From contig NZ_JNXT01000117.1 of the NCBI RefSeq assembly GCF_000716675.1, forward strand, positions 1 through 10,706: a stretch of 10,706 bases of DNA, read 5' to 3'. This document shows positions 1 to 8,016 of the stretch, one piece after another; within the stretch, counting starts at the first letter, position 1; each line of letters opens with the position of its first letter. The position numbers and the translations under genes are program-made. The notes under the pieces are model-generated. The model saw only the letters and a program-made list of their open reading frames with translations. It was not told where the DNA came from and searched no databases. The stretch is from Streptomyces alboflavus (GTDB lineage: Bacteria > Actinomycetota > Actinomycetes > Streptomycetales > Streptomycetaceae).

Positions 1-728
1 CCCCCGGAAGCCCCGCCACCCTCGGCCGCCCCGGCGCCGCCCACGGCGTACCGGAGGACCGCGGCCCGCTGACCTCCCCGCACCACGACCCGCCGGAGGC
101 CCCCGCGGCCGCCCCCGGCACCCTCTGGGCCCTGCTCACCCCGCTGCTCGTCCTCCTGGACCGCACCGGCCTGATCGCCGCCCCCGTCGACACCCTGCAG
201 AAGGTCGCCGACCGCCTGGACGACGTCGCCGAGCGCTGCGGCCCGGCCATCACGACGTACAGCAATCCCGCGAAGACCCTCGCCGTGGAGCTGTCCGAGT
301 CGCTGCCGCTGATCTGGAGCGAGGGCCAGACCGCGGGCATGGCGGGCCGCCGCTTCGCCGCCGCCCTCGCCGAACTCGCGGGCCACGCCGCGCTCGCCGC
401 CGAGCTGCCCGAGGCTCTGCCCGCGCACGCCGCGCTGCTCGCGGGCGGCGGCATCGCGGGCGGCGCCGACGGAGACGACTTCTTCCGCGACCGCGTCGAG
501 GAACCGGCCGCGCTGCGCGCCCGCGTGGTCCTGCTCCGCGAGCGCCCCGCCGACGCCGGCGGCCTGACCGCGGCCCCCGCCGCCCGCGAGCTCGCCCACA
601 GCCACGACACCCCGCTCAGCGAGCTGGAACCGGAGGACGGCAGCGACCTGGAACGCCTCGCCGAGCTGATCGCCATCACGGATTTCGCGGCCGTTTACCT
701 GACGCTCGCCTCCGGGAGCCGATCATGA
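1..728 (+). CDS. SIS-domain phosphosugar isomerase-like protein (bifunctional PGI/PMI family), 5' end missing
   Basis: Partial gene. The reading frame is open from the left edge (first full codon at base 3) to the TGA at 726-728, giving 241 residues of the C-terminal part. The GTG at 285 is an internal valine, not the start. What is seen: a helix-rich stretch (TLWALLTPLLVLLDRTGLI), then YSNPAKTLAVELSESLPLIW, then GQTAGMAGRRF, and a C-terminal segment ending LERLAELIAITDFAAVYLTLA. These match the second SIS lobe and terminal helix of the phosphoglucose/phosphomannose isomerase family, which bind sugar phosphates in the cytoplasm. Its position directly before manA fits a role in mannose/fructose phosphate metabolism; in Streptomyces a phosphomannomutase gene usually lies upstream (family knowledge). 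Many actinobacterial members are annotated only as SIS proteins, so catalytic activity is inferred. The stop codon overlaps a possible small ORF (ATGA at 725-728). Confidence 0.85.
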   Translation, partial: PGSPATLGRPGAAHGVPEDRGPLTSPHHDPPEAPAAAPGTLWALLTPLLVLLDRTGLIAAPVDTLQKVADRLDDVAERCGPAITTYSNPAKTLAVELSESLPLIWSEGQTAGMAGRRFAAALAELAGHAALAAELPEALPAHAALLAGGGIAGGADGDDFFRDRVEEPAALRARVVLLRERPADAGGLTAAPAARELAHSHDTPLSELEPEDGSDLERLAELIAITDFAAVYLTLASGSRS

Positions 729-823
729 CCGCACGCCGACCGCGCCGGGTGCCCCACGTGACCGCGCGCCGACCGCGACGCGTGTCCGACGTGACCGCAC
801 GCCGGCCAGCACCGCACGCCGAC
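725..823 (+). repeat. 33-bp tandem repeat, three units
   Basis: Units at 725-757, 758-790 and 791-823. Each begins RTGACCGCRCGCCG (R = A/G). The first two are nearly identical through their first 20 bases; the third diverges in its second half. A degenerate fragment (GTGACCGCC) follows at 829. The unit length is a multiple of three, so the peptide frame stays open. The repeat fills most of the spacer between the SIS gene and manA. Confidence 0.8.
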
Positions 824-832
824 CACGGGTGA
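725..832 (+). CDS. Possible 35-residue Arg-rich peptide made of three 11-residue repeats
   Basis: The ATG at 725 overlaps the upstream SIS stop codon (ATGA) and has GGGAG at 714-718, six bases before it. That is a good layout for translational coupling. The frame closes at TGA 830-832. The product is three 11-residue units, MTARRPRRVPH, VTARRPRRVSD and VTARRPAPHAD, followed by HG. It is strongly basic and has no recognisable domain. Third-position GC is about 80 percent (28 of 35 codons), a little below the neighbouring genes. It may be no more than a repetitive spacer that happens to stay open. The ATGA overlap and ribosome-binding site are the only positive signs, and no function is proposed. 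Confidence 0.3.
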   Translation: MTARRPRRVPHVTARRPRRVSDVTARRPAPHADHG

Positions 833-893
833 CCGCCCCGGCCGGGGCGACCGCACCCGCGTACCCGCACCATCCGTAAGGGAGACCTCCCCC

Positions 894-2045
894 GTGGACC
901 GCCTCACCAACACCGTCCGCCCCTACGCCTGGGGCTCCACCACCGCCATCGCGGAGCTGACGGGCGCCCAGCCGACCGGCGAGCCGCAGGCCGAGATGTG
1001 GATGGGCGCCCACCCCGGCGCACCCTCGCGCACCGAGCGCGGCCCGCTCAACGAGGTGATCGACGAAGACCCGGCGCGCGAGCTGGGCCCGCGCGCCGTC
1101 GCCAAGTTCGGCCCGCGCCTGCCCTTCCTCCTGAAGATCCTCGCCGCCGGCGCCCCCCTCTCCCTCCAGGTCCACCCGAACCTGGAAGAGGCCAAGGACG
1201 GGTACGACGACGAGGAGCGCCGCGGCGTCCCCGTCGACGCCCCGCACCGCAACTACAAGGACGCCAACCACAAGCCCGAACTGATCTGCGCGCTCACGCC
1301 TTTCGACGGGCTCTGCGGCTTCCGCGCGCCCGCCGAGGCCGCCGACCTGCTCGCGGGCCTCGGCGTCGACTCCCTCAAGCCGTACGTCGACCTGCTGCAC
1401 GCCAAGCCCGAGGAGGCCGCGCTGCGCGAGGTCCTGACGGCCGTGCTCACCGCCGACCCCGACGACATGGCGCAGACCGTCACCGAGGCCGCGGCCGCCG
1501 CCGAGCGGATCGGCGGCGACTACGCCTCGTACGCCTCGATCGCCCGCCACTACCCCGGCGACCCCGGCGTCATCGCCGCCATGCTCCTCAACCACGTCCA
1601 ACTCCAGCCCGGCGAGGCCATGTTCCTCGGCGCCGGAGTCCCGCACGCCTACCTCGACGGCCTGGGCGTGGAGATCATGGCCAACTCCGACAACGTGCTG
1701 CGCTGCGGCCTCACCCCCAAGCACGTCGACGTACCCGAACTCCTGCGCGTCGTCCGCTTCGAGGCCAGCGACCCCGGGGTGCTGCGCCCCGAGGCGTCGG
1801 CCGACGGCGAGGAGGTCTACGAGACGCCGATCGACGAGTTCCGGCTGTCCCGCTTCGTCCTGCCCGAGGGCGGCGCGACCCACGACCTCACCGCCGAGAA
1901 CCCGCAGATCCTGCTCTGCACGGCGGGCACGGTCCACGCGGGCGACCTCGCCCTGGCACCCGGAGAGTCGGCGTTCGTCCCCGCGGGTGAAAAGGCCGAA
2001 GTGTCCGGGACCGGCACGGTTTTCCGCGCCACTGTGGTCGCCTGA
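894..2045 (+). CDS. manA: Mannose-6-phosphate isomerase, class I
   Basis: Interconverts fructose-6-phosphate and mannose-6-phosphate in the cytoplasm. It opens the route to mannose-1-phosphate and GDP-mannose (glycans, phosphatidylinositol mannosides, protein mannosylation) and lets mannose enter glycolysis. The product is 383 residues, normal for type I enzymes. Visible signatures: WMGAHP at 36-41; LQVHP at 91-95, carrying zinc ligands Gln92 and His94; NHKPE at 125-129, with ligand Glu129; and the C-terminal signature at 250-280 (PHAYLDGLGVEIMANSDNVL, then RCGLTPKHVDV), with ligand His251 and catalytic Arg270. A cupin-like C-terminal domain follows. The GTG at 894 is chosen because AAGGGAG lies at 878-884, nine bases upstream. 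It follows the SIS gene on the same strand, 165 bp away with no terminator seen between them, so co-transcription is likely. No key residue is missing. Confidence 0.97.
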   Translation: MDRLTNTVRPYAWGSTTAIAELTGAQPTGEPQAEMWMGAHPGAPSRTERGPLNEVIDEDPARELGPRAVAKFGPRLPFLLKILAAGAPLSLQVHPNLEEAKDGYDDEERRGVPVDAPHRNYKDANHKPELICALTPFDGLCGFRAPAEAADLLAGLGVDSLKPYVDLLHAKPEEAALREVLTAVLTADPDDMAQTVTEAAAAAERIGGDYASYASIARHYPGDPGVIAAMLLNHVQLQPGEAMFLGAGVPHAYLDGLGVEIMANSDNVLRCGLTPKHVDVPELLRVVRFEASDPGVLRPEASADGEEVYETPIDEFRLSRFVLPEGGATHDLTAENPQILLCTAGTVHAGDLALAPGESAFVPAGEKAEVSGTGTVFRATVVA

Positions 2046-2156
2046 CCCGCCGCATGCCTCCGGTGCTGCAACAATGACCCACCGCAAAGGCCGGGCCGTG
2101 CAGCGCCCGGGCGTGGGCAACGCGTAGTGACGCAGGCGAAGGGACATCGGGCACAC
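2046..2156 (+). promoter_or_regulatory. manA-CDF transporter intergenic spacer
   Basis: A 111-nt gap. A modest hairpin (CCGGGC at 2091-2096, GCCCGG at 2105-2110, 8-nt loop) is the only structure seen. It has no T tract and is weak for a terminator in this GC range. No clear -35/-10 pair could be made out, so the transporter gene may be read through from manA. Confidence 0.25.
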
Positions 2157-3116
2157 ATGAGTGCGTCAGGCGGAACAAAGGCGATCGTGGCGGCACTCGC
2201 CGCCAATCTCGCGATCGCGGTGGCGAAGTTCGTGGCGTTCCTCTTCAGCGGCTCGTCCTCGATGCTCGCCGAGAGCGTCCACTCGCTCGCCGACTCCGGC
2301 AACCAGGGCCTGCTGCTCCTCGGCGGCAAGAAGGCCCAGCGCGAGGCGACCCCGCAACACCCCTTCGGCTACGGCCGCGAGCGCTACATCTACGCGTTCC
2401 TGGTCTCCATCGTGCTCTTCTCCGTCGGCGGCATGTTCGCCATCTACGAGGGCTACGAGAAGATCAAGCACCCGCACGAGATCGAGCACTGGTACTGGCC
2501 GGTGGGCGTCCTGGTCTTCGCGATCATCGCGGAGACCTTCTCCTTCCGTACGGCCATCAAGGAGTCCAACGCCCTGCGCGGCAAGCTCACCTGGACCCAG
2601 TTCGTGCGCCGCGCCAAGGCCCCCGAGCTGCCCGTCGTGCTCCTGGAGGACCTCGGCGCGCTCGTCGGCCTGATCCTCGCGCTCGGCGGCGTCGGCCTCG
2701 CCCTCGCCACCGGCGACGGCGTCTGGGACGGCATCGGCACCCTCTGCATCGGCGTCCTGCTCATCCTCATCGCGATCGTCCTCGCCGCCGAGACCAAGTC
2801 GCTGCTCCTCGGCGAGGCCGCGGGCACCGAAGAGGTCGCGAAGATCGAGCAGGCCCTGGTCGACGGCGACACCGTCACCGGCGTCATCCACATGCGCACG
2901 CTCCACCTCGGCCCCGAGGAACTCCTCGTCGCCGCCAAGATCGCCGTCCAGCACGACGACACGGCCCGCGAGGTGGCCGAGGCGATCAACGCCGCCGAGG
3001 ACCGCATCCGCGCGGCCGTCCCGATCGCCCGCGTCATCTACCTGGAGCCGGACATCTACAACGCGGAGGCGGCGGCGACGGGCACGAACCCGGCGAAGTC
3101 GCCGGGCGGCCACTGA
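2157..3116 (+). CDS. Cation diffusion facilitator (CDF) family transporter, ZnT9-like subgroup
   Basis: Inner-membrane divalent metal efflux protein; metal unknown (zinc, iron or manganese are usual for the family). 319 residues. Membrane segments lie around 8-30, 47-57, 78-100, 112-130, 160-184 and 192-210, followed by a soluble C-terminal domain (about 220-300) like the CDF cytoplasmic dimerisation domain (VTGVIHMRTLHLGPEELLVA). The second membrane helix carries the expected HxxxD (His42-Ser-Leu-Ala-Asp46). In the fifth, the usual histidine is replaced: VLLEDLGALVG at 161-171 keeps Asp165 and adds Glu164. This pattern resembles the SLC30A9/ZnT9-like branch more than ZitB. I chose ATG 2157, preceded by GAAGGGA at 2138-2144 (12-nt gap), because the family sequence begins there. 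A GTG at 2127 in the same frame would add ten residues but has no ribosome-binding site. It ends just before a strong bidirectional stem-loop. Confidence 0.9.
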   Translation: MSASGGTKAIVAALAANLAIAVAKFVAFLFSGSSSMLAESVHSLADSGNQGLLLLGGKKAQREATPQHPFGYGRERYIYAFLVSIVLFSVGGMFAIYEGYEKIKHPHEIEHWYWPVGVLVFAIIAETFSFRTAIKESNALRGKLTWTQFVRRAKAPELPVVLLEDLGALVGLILALGGVGLALATGDGVWDGIGTLCIGVLLILIAIVLAAETKSLLLGEAAGTEEVAKIEQALVDGDTVTGVIHMRTLHLGPEELLVAAKIAVQHDDTAREVAEAINAAEDRIRAAVPIARVIYLEPDIYNAEAAATGTNPAKSPGGH

Positions 3117-3149
3117 GGGGTCGCCGTTCTGCCCTGTGGGCAATCCGTG

Positions 3150-3182
3150 AAGGGCCCCGCACCAGTCCGGTGCGGGGCCCTT
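3150..3182. terminator. Bidirectional intrinsic terminator
   Basis: A perfect 14-bp inverted repeat, AAGGGCCCCGCACC at 3150-3163 and its complement at 3169-3182, with loop AGTCC. It lies between the convergent CDF transporter (ends 3116) and PTS permease (ends 3202) genes. The symmetrical AA/TT ends and position suit termination in both directions; the long T tract is lacking, as is common in Streptomyces. Confidence 0.88.
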
Positions 3183-3201
3183 CCGCTGTGCGAGGGGCAG
3201 C

Positions 3202-5355
3202 TCACCGCACCTCGCGCAGCACCTCCAGAATCGCCGCCTCGTCCGGCGCCGCCACCAGCCGCTCCCGGAACGCGGTGTCCATCAACTTCCGCGAAAGCAT
3301 CGCCAGAATCCGCAGATGCTCATCACCCGCGGCAGCCTCCGGCACGGCGATCATAAAGATCAACTTGGCCTTCGTACCGTCGAGCGACCCCCACTCGATC
3401 CCCTCGGCGGACCGCGCGAAGCCGACGACGGGGGCCGTCACCGCGTCCGTCTTGGCGTGCGGGATCGCGATCTCCTCACCGAGGCCGGTGGTGCCCTGCG
3501 CCTCGCGTCGCAGCGCGGTCTGCACCAGTTCCTCTACGTCACCGACCTTGCCGGTCCGCGCGAGGAGCCCCGCCATCTCCCGGATCGCGGCCTCCTTCTC
3601 GTCGGCCGCGAGCTGGACCTTGACGGTCTGCTCGGTCAGATACCCGGAGAGGACTTCGCCACCGGCCGCCGAAGGGGCCGCCGAGGGGGTGGGCGAAGGG
3701 GCAGGCGAGGCAGGGGACTTCTCGGGAGACCCGGCCCCCGAGGCCACGCCACCGCCCGCGACGGCAGCACCCGCACCGGCACCCGCACTGGCGCCGGCAC
3801 CCGCACCTGCGCCGACCCCGACTCCGGCAAGCGCCGGCTCGGCCCCACCCGGCCCGCCAGCCCCGCCGACCAGCGGCTCACCACGCCGTCGCCGCTCACT
3901 GATGTCCACCAACGCCACAGTCGTCAGCGCCGTGACCACGGTGCCGATGGCCACAGCCACAAAGAACATCGGCACACCCCCAATGGCCCCGAGCACAGCC
4001 ACAATCGGCCCACCGTGCGGCACCGCGTCCTTCACGTCCGCGAGCCCCGCGACCGCACCGGCCACCGCCCCGCCCAGCATGTTCGCCGGAATGACCTGCG
4101 CGGGCCGCGCCGCCGCGAACGGAATCGCACCCTCCGAGATCCCGAACATGCCCATGAACAAGGCCGCGAGCCCGGTCTCCCGCTCCTGTTCGCTGTAGAG
4201 CCGCTTGCGGATCAGCGTCGCGAGGCCCTGGCCGAGCGGCATCACCGGGATCGCCGCGGCACACATGCCCATGACGGTCTGGTTGCCGGTGGCGATGAGC
4301 CCCGCGCCGAACAGGAACGCCGTCTTGTTGACCGGCCCGCCCATGTCGAACGCGATCATCAGCCCCAGGATCGCGCCGAGCAGGATCGCGCTCGTCCCGG
4401 TCATCCCGCCGAGCCAGTCCGTCAGATGCTCGAACACCCACGAGATCGGCTTGCCGATGACGTAGATGAAGAAGAGCCCGAGCGCGCTCGTCGCCAGGAT
4501 CGGGATCACGATGATCGGCATGATCGGCTGGACGAACTTCGGGACCTTGACCTTCTTGATCCACAGCACCAGATACCCGGCCAGGAACCCGGTCACGATC
4601 GCCCCGATGAACCCCGCCCCCGCCTTGGAGTCGTACAGCTCACCGGTGTTGGCGATCCACCCGCCGATCATGCCCGGCACAAGCGCGGGCCGGTCCCCGA
4701 TCGCGTACGCGATGTACCCCGACAGGATCGGCACCATCAGCGTGAACCCGATGACCCCGATCTGGTTCACATGCATCCAGAACGAGTCGTCGGGGATGAC
4801 CAGACCCCCCTTGGGGTCCGTGTGCCCGCCGAGCGACAGCGAGATCGCGATCAGCAGACCGCCGACCACGACGAACGGGATCATGTACGAGACGCCGTTC
4901 ATCAGCGCCTTGTACGCGACGCTCCGCTCCCGCCCGCCGCCCGCGCCCCCGCCGCCGCCCGCCGACGCGGCCCCACCGGCGCCGCCCCCGCCGCCGTGCA
5001 CGGGGGCACTCCGCACCTGCTCGATCAGGCGCTCCGGGTTGCTGATGCCCTCGGAGACCCCGACGGACAGCACCCGCTTGCCCGCGAACCGCGCCAGGTC
5101 CACATCCTTGTCGGCCGCGACGATGATGCCGTCGGCATCTCTGACATCGTTGTCAGTCAATACATTTTCGGCCCCGATGGAGCCCTGCGTCTCCACCTTC
5201 ATCTCGATGCCCTGACGGTCGGCGGCCTGCTGGAGCTTCTCCGCCGCCATGTACGTGTGGGCGATGCCTGTCGGACACGCGGTCACCGCGAGCAGCTTCA
5301 GGCGTGGGTGCCCACTGGGGTCCCCGCCTGCCACGGGGTCGGCCGGACTGGTCAC
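3202..5355 (-). CDS. PTS permease of the fructose/mannose family, fused IIB-IIC-IIA
   Basis: Imports and phosphorylates a hexose, probably fructose or mannose, using phosphate passed from PEP through EI and HPr. 717 residues. IIB domain at about 18-117, with phosphorylated Cys27 in AVTACPTGIAHTYMAAEKL. A glycine-rich linker follows (120-141). IIC membrane domain at about 145-487, with AFDMGGPVNK (335-344) and GISEGAIPFA (405-414), both typical of the fructose family. A long Ala/Gly/Pro linker (497-566) leads to the IIA domain (about 570-717), with phosphorylated His633 in GLGEEIAIPHAKTDAV. Start is GTG at 5355, with AGGAG (complement of 5362-5366) six bases upstream. No fruR or fruK lies beside it. 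The B-C-A order is that of Bacillus ManP, a mannose permease, and manA lies two genes away, so mannose is possible; fructose is the conservative call. It is convergent with the CDF gene and divergent from ahcY. Confidence 0.93.
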   Translation of the reverse strand: MTSPADPVAGGDPSGHPRLKLLAVTACPTGIAHTYMAAEKLQQAADRQGIEMKVETQGSIGAENVLTDNDVRDADGIIVAADKDVDLARFAGKRVLSVGVSEGISNPERLIEQVRSAPVHGGGGGAGGAASAGGGGGAGGGRERSVAYKALMNGVSYMIPFVVVGGLLIAISLSLGGHTDPKGGLVIPDDSFWMHVNQIGVIGFTLMVPILSGYIAYAIGDRPALVPGMIGGWIANTGELYDSKAGAGFIGAIVTGFLAGYLVLWIKKVKVPKFVQPIMPIIVIPILATSALGLFFIYVIGKPISWVFEHLTDWLGGMTGTSAILLGAILGLMIAFDMGGPVNKTAFLFGAGLIATGNQTVMGMCAAAIPVMPLGQGLATLIRKRLYSEQERETGLAALFMGMFGISEGAIPFAAARPAQVIPANMLGGAVAGAVAGLADVKDAVPHGGPIVAVLGAIGGVPMFFVAVAIGTVVTALTTVALVDISERRRRGEPLVGGAGGPGGAEPALAGVGVGAGAGAGASAGAGAGAAVAGGGVASGAGSPEKSPASPAPSPTPSAAPSAAGGEVLSGYLTEQTVKVQLAADEKEAAIREMAGLLARTGKVGDVEELVQTALRREAQGTTGLGEEIAIPHAKTDAVTAPVVGFARSAEGIEWGSLDGTKAKLIFMIAVPEAAAGDEHLRILAMLSRKLMDTAFRERLVAAPDEAAILEVLREVR
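3767..3806. repeat. Short direct repeats encoding the Gly-Ala linker of the PTS permease
   Basis: Three copies of GCACCCGCAC at 3767-3776, 3779-3788 and 3797-3806 (12 and 18 bp apart, both multiples of three). On the coding strand they encode alternating Gly-Ala inside the IIC-IIA linker (residues 497-566, bases 3658-3867). They look like slippage-prone low-complexity sequence, and linker length is likely to vary between strains. Confidence 0.65.
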
Positions 5356-5413
5356 GTGGATCTCCTAACGCCTTGGCCAAAATCGATCGCGCGCACGCAC
5401 CCGATCTCCAGGC

Positions 5414-5441
5414 ATCCTGCAACATCCGCAGACCAGTTCAA
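5414..5441 (-). promoter_or_regulatory. Candidate promoter of the PTS permease gene
   Basis: On the minus strand, TTGAAC (complement of 5436-5441) is followed by a 16-bp spacer and CAGGAT (complement of 5414-5419). These are close to the Streptomyces housekeeping pattern TTGAC-N16-18-TAGGAT. Transcription would begin near 5407, giving a leader of about 50 nt before the GTG at 5355. Assignment is by motif only. Confidence 0.45.
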
Positions 5442-5446
5442 AAGCG

Positions 5447-5482
5447 CAAAGGTCCCGGTTCGGCGGGGTCTCAGGACCTTTG
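5447..5482. promoter_or_regulatory. 9-bp perfect dyad upstream of the PTS promoter, candidate operator
   Basis: CAAAGGTCC at 5447-5455 and its exact complement GGACCTTTG at 5474-5482, separated by 18 bp. The centre-to-centre spacing of the arms is 27 bp. The dyad ends five bases upstream of the candidate PTS -35 box, where an activator or looping repressor could bind. It could instead be a hairpin in a transcript crossing the region. I do not recognise the site as that of a known regulator. Confidence 0.45.
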
Positions 5483-5546
5483 TTCCGTCCTCGATTCGGC
5501 CACAGTCCGGCACGAGGCGGGCTGGGGCGCGCTGCGCCAATCGGTG

Positions 5547-5552
5547 TAGATT
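5547..5552 (+). promoter_or_regulatory. Candidate -10 box for ahcY
   Basis: TAGATT at 5547-5552 matches the Streptomyces -10 consensus (TAGRRT) well. The bases 17 bp upstream (5524-5529, GGGGCG) do not resemble a -35 box, so the promoter is only half supported. A start near 5558-5560 would give ahcY a leader of about 165 nt. Confidence 0.35.
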
Positions 5553-5587
5553 CGTGACAGTGCCAGACGTCGCTGCTGATGGCGGTC

Positions 5588-5678
5588 GGGCGGTCCGCTC
5601 CTGGACCGGCCGAGGGAGAGAGGGCCTCCGACGGACTGCGCTGCGTGCGGCGGTGCACCCCTGTGCCCCGACGCCGCA
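5588..5678 (+). promoter_or_regulatory. Structured ahcY 5' leader with two hairpins
   Basis: First hairpin at 5588-5611: GGGCGGTCC pairs with GGACCGGCC around a 6-nt loop, with one internal G-G mismatch. Second hairpin at 5646-5678: TGCGGCG pairs perfectly with CGCCGCA, with a possible inner stem around a CCCT loop. The SAH riboswitch is the known regulator of ahcY in other bacteria. Only a partial resemblance (GCGCTGCG near 5639) is visible and its other conserved blocks are not, so I do not call one. The hairpins may simply reflect GC richness. Confidence 0.35.
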
Positions 5679-5723
5679 GGTCAGCCATGCCCACCCTCGA
5701 CCAATCACGAGGAGCAGCTCAGA

Positions 5724-7178
<1,455 letters not shown>

Positions 7179-7272
7179 TCCCGGCCCCGGCCGCCACCGC
7201 GACCGCCCCGCCACGGGACACCCCGACACGGGGCCCGGTCACATACGGCGGCCGCCCGGCAGTACGCCTCCA

Positions 7273-7304
7273 GCAGGCCCTCGCCCACCGGGGCGGGGGC
7301 CTGC
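7273..7304 (+). terminator. Intrinsic terminator after ahcY
   Basis: GCAGGCCCTCGCCC at 7273-7286 pairs with GGGCGGGGGCCTGC at 7291-7304 around loop ACCG: 14 pairs including one U-G. It lies 95 nt past the ahcY stop and 57 nt before the next gene. A smaller hairpin (CCCCG at 7221-7225, CGGGG at 7229-7233) precedes it. Confidence 0.82.
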
Positions 7305-7361
7305 CTCCGTGGCGGCGCCCGCCGGGGCGATCTGCCCCACGCCCGACAAGGACCACGCACC

Positions 7362-7976
7362 ATGCCCCGCGGCCGATATTCGCTTCACGATCCGCACGAT
7401 CACACCCCCCTCGGCGAAGAACACTTCCACTGCGCGCCCGGCCCTTCCGGCTGGCGCTACGTCGCCCAGCGCACCACCCCCTCGGGCGACCACGCGGGCT
7501 CCGTCGACCTGGCCATCGACGAACTCGGCCGCCCCATCCGACTCGAACTGCACGCTTCCGGCTGGCAGGTGCGCGCCGCCGCCCTGGACGGCGTCACCTG
7601 GGTCCGGACCGACGCCACCGGCGCACACGCCGACGAACGCAACGCCCCCGCTCACGCCATCACCGGCACATCCCCCGCCTTCCTCGTCGCCACCGCCCGG
7701 CTGCTGCGGCTCGCCCCCGCTTCCCCCGCGACCCGCGTCCGCCTGGTCGCCTTCACGGACCCGGTCCTCGCTCCCCGCACCCTCGACCAGTCCTGGGCCC
7801 TGCTGAAAAGCGAAGCACACGCCACTGACAACGGCCCGCTGACTGTGGACGAATACCAGGTCACAGCCCTGGACACGGGCGAACAGCACACCGTCCACCT
7901 CACCGGCGACGTCGTTCTCGCGGCCCCCGGCATCGAGCTGGAGAACCTGGAGACGCCGCCGTCGGTGTTCGGCTGA
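7362..7976 (+). CDS. Unassigned 204-residue protein, possibly glycolipid-binding-like
   Basis: I do not recognise this with confidence. ATG 7362 follows AAGGA at 7348-7352 by nine bases, and codon use is typical of a real gene. There is no signal peptide and no membrane segment, so it is probably cytoplasmic. The N-terminus is rich in histidine (His9, 12, 14, 21, 23, then Cys24). The middle looks beta-rich: GSVDLAIDELGRPIRLELH (46-64), GWQVRAAALDGVTWVRTDATG (67-87, split by a likely turn). Then SPAFLVATARLLRLAP (104-119), TRVRLVAFTDPVLAP (124-138), LDQSW (141-145) and a final GDVVLAAPGIELENLE (182-197). The order of these blocks (a strand pair, a positively charged helix-like segment, then a Gln-aromatic pair, then a strand ending in an APG turn) loosely recalls the putative glycolipid-binding family PF06475. 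That comparison is from memory and weak. It is convergent with the RDD gene. Confidence 0.75.
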   Translation: MPRGRYSLHDPHDHTPLGEEHFHCAPGPSGWRYVAQRTTPSGDHAGSVDLAIDELGRPIRLELHASGWQVRAAALDGVTWVRTDATGAHADERNAPAHAITGTSPAFLVATARLLRLAPASPATRVRLVAFTDPVLAPRTLDQSWALLKSEAHATDNGPLTVDEYQVTALDTGEQHTVHLTGDVVLAAPGIELENLETPPSVFG

Positions 7977-7981
7977 GGCGC

Positions 7982-8015
7982 GGCTATCCGGCCGAGTCTT
8001 GGCTATCCGGCCGAG
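7982..8015. repeat. 15-bp direct repeat, two copies
   Basis: GGCTATCCGGCCGAG occurs at 7982-7996 and exactly again at 8001-8015 (period 19), just after the stop codon of the 204-residue protein gene and before a hairpin. It could be a small local duplication. The role is unknown. Confidence 0.75.
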
Positions 8016-8016
8016 G

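Noticed and set aside
725..823. CRISPR array
   Set aside because: The 33-bp units are directly contiguous with no spacers between them and the total is only about 100 bp.
723..2156. Long minus-strand open frame opposite manA
   Set aside because: It mirrors the GC-rich codon pattern of manA, shows no protein family motif and is low-complexity (Gly, Val, Arg, Asp). It is a shadow frame.
2127..2156. GTG start ten codons upstream for the CDF transporter
   Set aside because: No ribosome-binding site precedes it, and the family sequence begins at the ATG at 2157.
5588..5700. SAH riboswitch upstream of ahcY
   Set aside because: Only one short patch resembles the consensus; the closing CGAGG/CCTCG stem and the 3' GGCGCTC block were not found. 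A covariance-model search is needed to revive it.
5687..5723. ATG at 5687 as an alternative ahcY start or uORF
   Set aside because: It is in a different frame from ahcY and reads a low-complexity Arg/Pro product. ATG 5724 has a proper GAGGAG and the right family N-terminus.
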